Assembly: GCA_041389495.1 (NCBI GenBank)
Contig: JAWKRT010000002.1
Span: 248,001-312,000, forward strand
DNA length: 64,000 nucleotides
Source: Myxococcota bacterium
GTDB lineage: Bacteria; Myxococcota_A; UBA9160; UBA4427
Reading direction: 5' to 3'
Of the stretch, positions 58,940 to 64,000 are shown one piece after another. Made by a program: the position numbers and the translations under genes. Below the pieces are notes generated by a model, which was not told the origin of the DNA, ran no database searches, and saw only the letters and a program-made list of their open reading frames with translations. The stretch's first letter is position 1. Each line of letters starts with the position of its first letter.

Positions 58940-60046
58940 ATGCCTTCGCCGCCCGAGTTCCGCTTCGGTGAAGGGCGCATCAGCGGCGTGCTGTCGTTCG
59001 CGCTCGGCGCGCTGTCCGTGCTCGCCGTGCTGTGCTTCCGCTTCCCGGCGCTGCTGACGACGCCCGACGTGCGCGCGGCGGTGCCGGTCGACGCGCTGCG
59101 CGTCGTGCTCCTCGTCGCCATCCTGCTCGCCGCCGTGCTCGGCGCGCTGTCGTTCGCGCTCGGCGGCCGTCGGCGGCTCGCGCTCGGCGGCGTCGCGCTC
59201 GCGGCGCTCGCCGTCGTGCTCGGTGGCGCATGGGTCGAGACGCCTTCGAGCGTGCCCGCGCGGCGCGGGCTCGGGCTCGACTGGTTCGTGCTGAACCTGC
59301 TCGTGCTGGCGCTCGTGTTCGTGCCCGTCGAGCGGCTCTTCGCGCGACGCCCCGCGCAGCGCATCTTCCGCAAAGGCTGGCGCTGCGATCTCGCCCACTT
59401 CTTCGCGAGCCATCTGCTCGTGCAGGTGACGGTGCTGCTCGCGATGGCACCCGCGGCGTGGGCGCTCTCGGGCGTCGTCGTCGCGCCGCTGCAGGCGAGC
59501 GTGCGCGCGCTGCCGTGGGCCGTGCAGCTCGTGCTCGCGATGCTCGTCGCGGATCTCTTCCAGTACGCCGGGCACCGCGCCTTCCATGCCGTTCCGTTCC
59601 TGTGGCGCTTCCACGCGGTGCACCACTCGCCCGAAGAGCTCGACTGGCTCGCCGGCTCGCGCCTCCACCTCGTCGACATCGTGGCGATCCGCGCGCTCGC
59701 GTTCGCGCCGCTCTTCTGGCTCGGGTTCGACCCCGAGCCCGTCGCCGCCTACCTCGTCTTCGCGTCGTTCCAGGCCGTCTTCAACCACGCGAACGTGCGC
59801 TTCGAGGGGCGCGCGCTCCGCTGGCTGATCGCGACGCCCGCCTATCATCACTGGCATCACGCGAAGGACGCCGACGCCGTCGACGTGAACTTCGCCGCGC
59901 ACCTTCCGGTGATCGACCTCGTGTTCGGAACGGCGCACGCGCCGGGCGGCTTCCCGCGCGCGCTCGGCGTGCTCGGCGAGGCGCCGCCGCCGACGTGGTG
60001 GGGCCAGCTCGTGTGGCCCTTCCGCCGCCCGCGCCGGGCGCGCTGA
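58940..60046 (+). CDS. Sterol desaturase/fatty acid hydroxylase family protein, longer form
   Basis: A 368-residue membrane enzyme. An extra N-terminal region with three helices (about 15-100) precedes the catalytic part. The family's histidine motifs are HRAFH (about 213), HAVHHSPEELDW (about 227) and HHWHHAKDADAVDVNF (about 305). This arrangement matches bacterial C-5 sterol-desaturase-like hydroxylases. It ends with PTWWGQLVWPF. The substrate is not known. There is no clear promoter element of the TANNNT type, and its upstream gap is shared with the LamG element B. Confidence 0.88.
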   Translation: MPSPPEFRFGEGRISGVLSFALGALSVLAVLCFRFPALLTTPDVRAAVPVDALRVVLLVAILLAAVLGALSFALGGRRRLALGGVALAALAVVLGGAWVETPSSVPARRGLGLDWFVLNLLVLALVFVPVERLFARRPAQRIFRKGWRCDLAHFFASHLLVQVTVLLAMAPAAWALSGVVVAPLQASVRALPWAVQLVLAMLVADLFQYAGHRAFHAVPFLWRFHAVHHSPEELDWLAGSRLHLVDIVAIRALAFAPLFWLGFDPEPVAAYLVFASFQAVFNHANVRFEGRALRWLIATPAYHHWHHAKDADAVDVNFAAHLPVIDLVFGTAHAPGGFPRALGVLGEAPPPTWWGQLVWPFRRPRRAR

Positions 60047-60085
60047 CCGCGCGGTTCGCGCTTGCTCGCGGCCGAGCCTCTCGCC

Positions 60086-60091
60086 TAGGGT
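60086..60091 (+). promoter_or_regulatory. Putative -10 element (TAGGGT)
   Basis: CCTAGGGTGCGCGCC, 35 bases before ATG 60127. A GCGGGAG ribosome-binding site follows. Confidence 0.45.
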
Positions 60092-60126
60092 GCGCGCCAC
60101 ACACCCGGCGGGAGTACACATAAGTA

Positions 60127-60963
60127 ATGGGAACGCTCGAAGGACGCCGCGCGCTCGTGACGGGCGGCGGGACGGGGATCGGGCTCGGCATCGCGCGCGA
60201 GCTCGCGCGCGCGGGTGCGCACGTCACGCTCGCCGCGCGCCGCGAGGACGTGCTCGCGGGCGCCGTCGAAGCGCTCGAGCGCGAAGGGCTCGGCGGGCGC
60301 GTCGCGCGCGTCGCGTGCGACGTGACGAACGAGGACCAGGTCGCCGCGGCCGTCGCGCGCGCGGCCGACGGCGGCAATCTCGACGTGCTCGTCAACAACG
60401 CGGGCTCGGCGATGCCGGGCGTCGTGCTCAACATGACGGCCGACGCCTGGCGCTTCTGCAGCGACATCAACCTCGTCGGCCCCGCGCTCTGCACGAAGCA
60501 CGCCGCGCTCGTGATGAAGGAGCACGGCGGCGGCAGCGTCGTCAACATCTCCTCCGTCTCGGCGACGAAGTACCAGCCCTGGCTCATCGGCTACAACGCG
60601 ACCAAGGCCGCGCAGGACATGTTCACGCGCTCGGCCGCCGTCGAGCTCGCGCAGCACAAGGTGCGCGTCAACGCCGTGTCGCCGGGCTTCGTTCCGGTGA
60701 ACGACTTCATGAACGACGTGCGCGACGGCTACCTGCAGATCACGCCGCTGCGCCGCCACGGCCGCCCCGACGACGTCGCGCGCGCGGTGCTCTTCTTCGC
60801 GTCGCCCGAGAACGACTGGGTGACGGGCCAGGTGCTCGCCGTCGACGGCGGCCTCTCGGTGCCGCTCATGCTCGACATGGGCGGCACGGCGAAGCTCCTC
60901 TACGGCGAGGAGACGATCGCCGCCTACGCCGTCGAGGACTACCGGAGCGCGCCGAAGCGCTGA
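60127..60963 (+). CDS. SDR family oxidoreductase
   Basis: A 278-residue short-chain dehydrogenase of classical type. The cofactor motif is VTGGGTGIGLGIARELARAG; NNAGSAMPG is the structural strand; NISSVSATKYQPWLIGYNATKAA holds the Ser-Tyr-Lys triad (YxxxK as YNATK). VNAVSPGFVPVNDFMND and DDVARAVLFFASPENDWVTGQ follow as expected. The tail MGGTAKLLYGEETIAAYAVE is longer than usual. It heads the SDR, LLM and NTF2-like cluster. The product and direction of reaction are unknown. Confidence 0.92.
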   Translation: MGTLEGRRALVTGGGTGIGLGIARELARAGAHVTLAARREDVLAGAVEALEREGLGGRVARVACDVTNEDQVAAAVARAADGGNLDVLVNNAGSAMPGVVLNMTADAWRFCSDINLVGPALCTKHAALVMKEHGGGSVVNISSVSATKYQPWLIGYNATKAAQDMFTRSAAVELAQHKVRVNAVSPGFVPVNDFMNDVRDGYLQITPLRRHGRPDDVARAVLFFASPENDWVTGQVLAVDGGLSVPLMLDMGGTAKLLYGEETIAAYAVEDYRSAPKR

Positions 60964-61001
60964 CGCGCGGGCTTCGCTTTACGCGCGGCGGCCCCGCGGC
61001 G

Positions 61002-61007
61002 TAGGGT
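61002..61007 (+). promoter_or_regulatory. Putative -10 element (TAGGGT)
   Basis: GTAGGGTGCGCGCG, 48 bases before ATG 61056, with GGAACGGAGG as ribosome-binding site. The LLM gene may thus start its own transcript. Confidence 0.45.
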
Positions 61008-61055
61008 GCGCGCGCGCCCCTCGCACGGTTCCGCCCGCGGAACGGAGGCCCGCCC

Positions 61056-62042
61056 ATGCCCATCCGGATGGCGCTCCAGATCCCGAACTTCACCTATCCC
61101 GGCACCGCGACGTCCGAGATCTTCGATCGCGTGGCGACCAGCGCGCAGACGGCCGAGGCCGCGGGCTTCGATGCCGTGCTGGTGATGGACCACTTCTACC
61201 AGCTGCCGATGCTCGGCCCGCCGCACAACGAGATGCTCGAGGCCTATCCGCTGCTCGGCGCGATCGCCGCGCGGACCGAGCGCGTGCGGCTCGGCACGCT
61301 CGTCACGGGCAACACCTATCGGAACCCCGCGCACCTCGCGAAGCTCGTCACGACGCTCGACGTCGTCTCGAAGGGCCGCGCGATCTTCGGCATCGGCGCC
61401 GGCTGGTTCGAGCCCGAGCACGCGGGCTACGGCTTCGACTTCCCGCCGATCGGCGAGCGGCTCGGCCGCCTCGACGAGGCGCTGCAGATCGCCCGCGCGA
61501 TGTTCCGCAGCGAGCAGCCGACCTTCAAGGGCCGCTACTACACGACGGAGAACGCGCTCAACGTGCCGCCGCCCGTGCAGGCGGGCGGGCCCGCCGTGCT
61601 CGTCGGCGGCACGGGCGAGAAGCGCACGCTGCGGCTCGTCGCGCAGTACGCGGACGAGAGCAACTGGACGTGCGACCCCTCCGAGTTCCCGCGCAAGATG
61701 GAGGCGCTCGAAGGGCACTGCGCGGCCGTCGGGCGCGACCGCAGCGAGATCGGCGTGTCGTGGCTCGGCACGCTCGTGGTCGGCGAGACGACGGCCGCGG
61801 CCGAGTCGGCGCGCAACGCGTTCCTCGCGGAGCGCGGCATGGACTGGGCCACGCTTCCCGCCGCCGCGCAGGACGCCATCTCGCAGCGGCTCGTGCTCGG
61901 CGATCCCGACACCGTCGGCGAGTTCGTGCAGACGAGGATCCGCGGCCAGGGGCTCGACGGCATCGTCGTCAACCTGCCCGCGAACGGACACCGCCCCGAG
62001 GCCGTCGAGCTCGCCGCGCGCGTGCTCGCGGCTGCGCTCTGA
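61056..62042 (+). CDS. LLM class flavin-dependent oxidoreductase (F420-type)
   Basis: A 328-residue bacterial-luciferase-like TIM-barrel enzyme. FDAVLVMDHFYQLPMLGPP, RLGTLVTGNTYRNPAHLAKL, LDVVSKGRAIFGIGAGWFEPEH and LVGGTGEKRTLRLVAQYAD are the family's cofactor-site blocks, in the order typical of the F420-dependent subgroup. The cofactor could be F420 or FMN; sequence alone favours F420 only weakly. The gene is followed after 28 bases by an NTF2-like gene. Another enzyme of the same class is cut by the right edge of the window. Confidence 0.9.
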   Translation: MPIRMALQIPNFTYPGTATSEIFDRVATSAQTAEAAGFDAVLVMDHFYQLPMLGPPHNEMLEAYPLLGAIAARTERVRLGTLVTGNTYRNPAHLAKLVTTLDVVSKGRAIFGIGAGWFEPEHAGYGFDFPPIGERLGRLDEALQIARAMFRSEQPTFKGRYYTTENALNVPPPVQAGGPAVLVGGTGEKRTLRLVAQYADESNWTCDPSEFPRKMEALEGHCAAVGRDRSEIGVSWLGTLVVGETTAAAESARNAFLAERGMDWATLPAAAQDAISQRLVLGDPDTVGEFVQTRIRGQGLDGIVVNLPANGHRPEAVELAARVLAAAL

Positions 62043-62070
62043 CACCCCCGCCGCACCCGAGGAGGCCCGC

Positions 62071-62625
62071 ATGGCCTACGTGATCGACCCGCGCAAGAAC
62101 TGGGAGCTTCCCGAGAAGATGCTCGTCGACGAGCGCGACCCGCGCCGTCGCCAGATCCTCGAATGCCTGATCGCGCACTCGAAGGCCGAGTCGAAGCCCG
62201 ACTTCGAAGCGTTGATGGCGACCGTCTCGCCGCGCGCGCACTACCACAACTACTCGGACACGGCCGACCCGGTGCACAGCCCGAAGGGCAAGGACGGCGT
62301 CGCCGCCTACTATTCGATGATCGTCGGCTCGGGCATGAACCACATCGAGCACGCCATCGAGCGCATGTCCGTCGGCCGCGACGTCATCACTACCGAAGGC
62401 CGCATGCGCATGGCCTACCCCGGCGCGGTCCTGAAGCTGCAGGGCATCGACGTCCCCGACGAGAACGCGCTCTACGTCTACGAGACCCGCCTGCTGATCG
62501 TCTGGGAGTTCGACGACGACGGCCTCGTGCTGTGCGAGGACAGCTACGACGGCGGCGGCCCGAAGTTCGACGGCATCGCGGGAAGACGCGTGAAGCTCGA
62601 GGAGATCTGGCGAGCGGGGGCGTAG
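62071..62625 (+). CDS. NTF2-like superfamily protein
   Basis: A 184-residue soluble protein with the SnoaL/NTF2-like order: helical start RRQILECLIAHSKAESKPDFEALMATVSPRAHYHNY (recognisable by FEALMATVSPRAHYHN), then KGKDGVAAYYSMIVGSGMNHI, and strands DVITTEGRMRMAYPG, LYVYETRLLIVWEFDDDGLVLCEDSY. CGAGGAGGC precedes ATG 62071. It follows the LLM gene after 28 bases, so it likely acts in the same pathway. The ligand or substrate is unknown. Confidence 0.75.
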   Translation: MAYVIDPRKNWELPEKMLVDERDPRRRQILECLIAHSKAESKPDFEALMATVSPRAHYHNYSDTADPVHSPKGKDGVAAYYSMIVGSGMNHIEHAIERMSVGRDVITTEGRMRMAYPGAVLKLQGIDVPDENALYVYETRLLIVWEFDDDGLVLCEDSYDGGGPKFDGIAGRRVKLEEIWRAGA

Positions 62626-62642
62626 GCCGCGCGCAGGCCCGC

Positions 62643-63476
62643 CTACTCCTCCTCCAGCCCGTACACCGCCCGCGCTCCCGCGCTGAGCGCCTTCACCGCC
62701 GACTTGCGCGGCAACCCGCGCAGCATCTCGAACGACTTGCGATTGGCTTCGCCGGCGACCCAGCTCGGGCCGTGCGGGAGCCGTTCGAGGCCTTCGCGGG
62801 CGACGTCGTCCGCGTCCATTCCGGGCAGGGGGTCAGTGCCGATGAGGGCGCCGCTGCGCTCCATGGCGGGCGTGCGCGTGGCGCCGGCGACGAGGCCGAG
62901 GACGTCGACGCCGAAGGGCCGGAGCTCGGCCCAGAGGCCTTCGGCGAGGACGAGGTCGAAGGCCTTGCAGGCGGAGTAGGCGGCGGTCAGCGCCGATCCG
63001 ACGGTTCCCGAGACCGACGAGAGCAGCACGATGCCGCCGCGTCGGCGCTCGCGCATGCGGGCGCCGAAGTGGTGCGCGAGGCGGACGGGCCCGATGCAGT
63101 CGAGCGCGACGAGCGACAGCGCGCGCTCGACCGGCGCGTCGTGGAAGCGCGCGACGCCGTGCGTGGCGCCGGCGTTGTAGACGAGCAGGCCGACGTCGAG
63201 GTCGTCCGTCCCGGCCCGGATGCGCGCGAGCGCGTCGTCGGCGGTGAGGTCGAGCGCGAGCGTGCGGACCTCGACGTCGCGGTGTGCGGCGGAGGCCACA
63301 GCGCGCAGCTCGCGCGCCGCGGCGTCGAGCGTCTCGGCGCGGCGGGCGACGAGCGCGACGCTCACCCCGGCCGCGGCGATGCGGTGCGCGAACGCGAGGC
63401 CGATGCCCTCGGACCCGCCTGCGACGAGCGCCCAGGGGCCGTAGCGGGCGGCGAAGGAGACGGGCTCCGCACTCAT
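62643..63476 (-). CDS. SDR family NAD(P)-dependent oxidoreductase
   Basis: A 277-residue short-chain dehydrogenase. WALVAGGSEGIGLAFAHRIA is the cofactor motif, LLVYNAGATHG the second strand. IVLLSSVSGTVGSALTAAYSACKAF carries the Ser, Tyr and Lys (YSACK). The sequence is only moderately like the SDR at 60127 and belongs to the group with SVALVARRAETLDAAARELRA. Its end is convergent with the NTF2-like gene, 17 bases apart. It is downstream of YbjQ and the partial LLM gene on the same strand. Confidence 0.9.
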   Translation of the reverse strand: MSAEPVSFAARYGPWALVAGGSEGIGLAFAHRIAAAGVSVALVARRAETLDAAARELRAVASAAHRDVEVRTLALDLTADDALARIRAGTDDLDVGLLVYNAGATHGVARFHDAPVERALSLVALDCIGPVRLAHHFGARMRERRRGGIVLLSSVSGTVGSALTAAYSACKAFDLVLAEGLWAELRPFGVDVLGLVAGATRTPAMERSGALIGTDPLPGMDADDVAREGLERLPHGPSWVAGEANRKSFEMLRGLPRKSAVKALSAGARAVYGLEEE

Positions 63477-63488
63477 GCGCCGACGCGC

Positions 63489-63809
63489 CTAGCGAAGCGT
63501 GACGGCGGTGCCGCTCACGCTGACCATCATCATCCCGCCCTGGGCGCCGACGGTCTCGTAATCGATGTCGATGCCGACGATGGCGTTGGCGCCGAGCTCG
63601 TGGGCGCACTGCTCGAGCTCGCGCAGCGCGATCTCGCGCGCGCGGCGGAGCTCCTTCTCGTAGGCCGCCGAGCGGCCTCCGACGATGTCGCGGATGCCGG
63701 CGAAGAGATCCTTGAAGATGTTGGCGCCGAGGATCGCCTCGCCGGCGACGACGCCGTGGTACTGGGCGATCGAGCGGCCCTCGATCGTGGGCGTGGTGGA
63801 GAGCAGCAC
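63489..63809 (-). CDS. YbjQ/UPF0145 family protein
   Basis: A 106-residue protein, the standard length for the family. Diagnostic segments are LLSTTPTIEGRSIAQYHGVVAGEAILGANIFKD (with VVAGEAILG), EKELRRAREIALREL and ANAIVGIDIDYETVG. The family forms pentamers and is sometimes called heavy-metal-binding domain, but function is unproven. The start is a GTG at 63807-63809, ten bases after GGAGGT. It lies between the LLM gene and the SDR, with gaps of 39 and 12 bases, so a three-gene operon is likely. Confidence 0.88.
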   Translation of the reverse strand: MLLSTTPTIEGRSIAQYHGVVAGEAILGANIFKDLFAGIRDIVGGRSAAYEKELRRAREIALRELEQCAHELGANAIVGIDIDYETVGAQGGMMMVSVSGTAVTLR

Positions 63810-63848
63810 GGGCTTCGAGACCTCCTCGTCGCGCGCGGCGCGCGACGC

Positions 63849-64000
63849 CTAACGGAACTCCGGGATCACCTTCTCGCCGAGGTTGCGGATCGTCTCGAGC
63901 GCGGCCCACTGCGGGACGGTGCCCATCTGGATCAGGAACATGATCTCGTCGGCGCCGGCGTCGACGAGGCGGCGGACGTAGCCGCGCGCGTCCTCGACGG
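63849..64000 (-). CDS. LLM class flavin-dependent oxidoreductase, C-terminal end
   Basis: The last 50 codons of a gene that continues past the window. Read on the minus strand they give YVRRLVDAGADEIMFLIQMG, then TVPQWAALETIRNLGEKVIP and EFR before the stop at 63849-63851. The AGADEIMF and LxxxGEKVIPxF pattern is the usual end of luciferase-like monooxygenases. It is probably co-transcribed with YbjQ and the SDR. Confidence 0.75.
   Translation of the reverse strand, partial: VEDARGYVRRLVDAGADEIMFLIQMGTVPQWAALETIRNLGEKVIPEFR

Overview
This 64 kb window comes from a very GC-rich bacterial chromosome. Third codon positions are almost all G or C, so long open frames appear on the wrong strand and real genes had to be chosen by protein content, start signals and neighbours. 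The cell is Gram-negative: there is an RND efflux pump with a periplasmic adaptor, lipoproteins, and a family-9-domain protein ending in an outer-membrane-like aromatic residue. GT39-type transferases, DUF5916, DUF3604, LamG proteins with a Cys-rich N-terminal module, LLM flavin oxidoreductases, SDRs, GSTs and sterol-desaturase-like enzymes together fit an uncultivated lineage of the former Deltaproteobacteria (Myxococcota or Binatota-like). That placement is inference. I see no rRNA, tRNA, CRISPR array, insertion sequence or phage gene.

Layout. 1-6150: end of a methyltransferase gene, two tandem paralogous GT-C membrane proteins overlapping by GTGA, and a third facing them. 6448-10138: lipoprotein cytochrome c, membrane-anchored FMN glutamate-synthase-like protein, AI-2E family exporter. 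10326-18324: a secreted protein with an arginine-rich 11-residue repeat, membrane proteins of unknown family, MGMT, SIMPL and DUF1499 proteins, and a DUF5916 protein. 18406-21953: DUF3604 protein coupled to an internally duplicated Cys/His protein, then a 29-bp tandem repeat and a zinc alcohol dehydrogenase. 23493-29961: a TetR operator followed by a coupled operon of TetR, RND adaptor, RND permease, GST and NTF2-like protein. 29995-38589: RarD, sterol-desaturase-like enzyme, a second TetR operon, orphan histidine kinase, a duplicated secreted protein, MBL hydrolase with a small partner, and a second zinc dehydrogenase. 38704-47061: a secreted protein, a 2,309-residue SpvB/RHS protein and a putative lipoprotein, which together look like a polymorphic-toxin-type module. 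47176-55813: hydrolase, DUF2059, two SGNH proteins, GNAT, LOG-like, SulP, MAPEG and GST. 55860-60046: two paralogous LamG proteins sharing an upstream element, and a second sterol-desaturase-like enzyme. 60127-64000: SDR, LLM and NTF2-like genes, a second SDR, YbjQ, and the end of another LLM gene.

Two themes run through the window. Many genes are joined by 4-base stop/start overlaps, which implies translational coupling. A TANNNT element, often followed by GCGCG, recurs upstream of genes, and at five to seven genes it lies only 6-10 bases before a start codon lacking a Shine-Dalgarno sequence. This suggests leaderless transcripts. The strongest candidates for something undescribed are the RHS trio, the 39-bp element shared by the LamG genes, the 11-residue-repeat protein and the coupled duplicated Cys/His protein.
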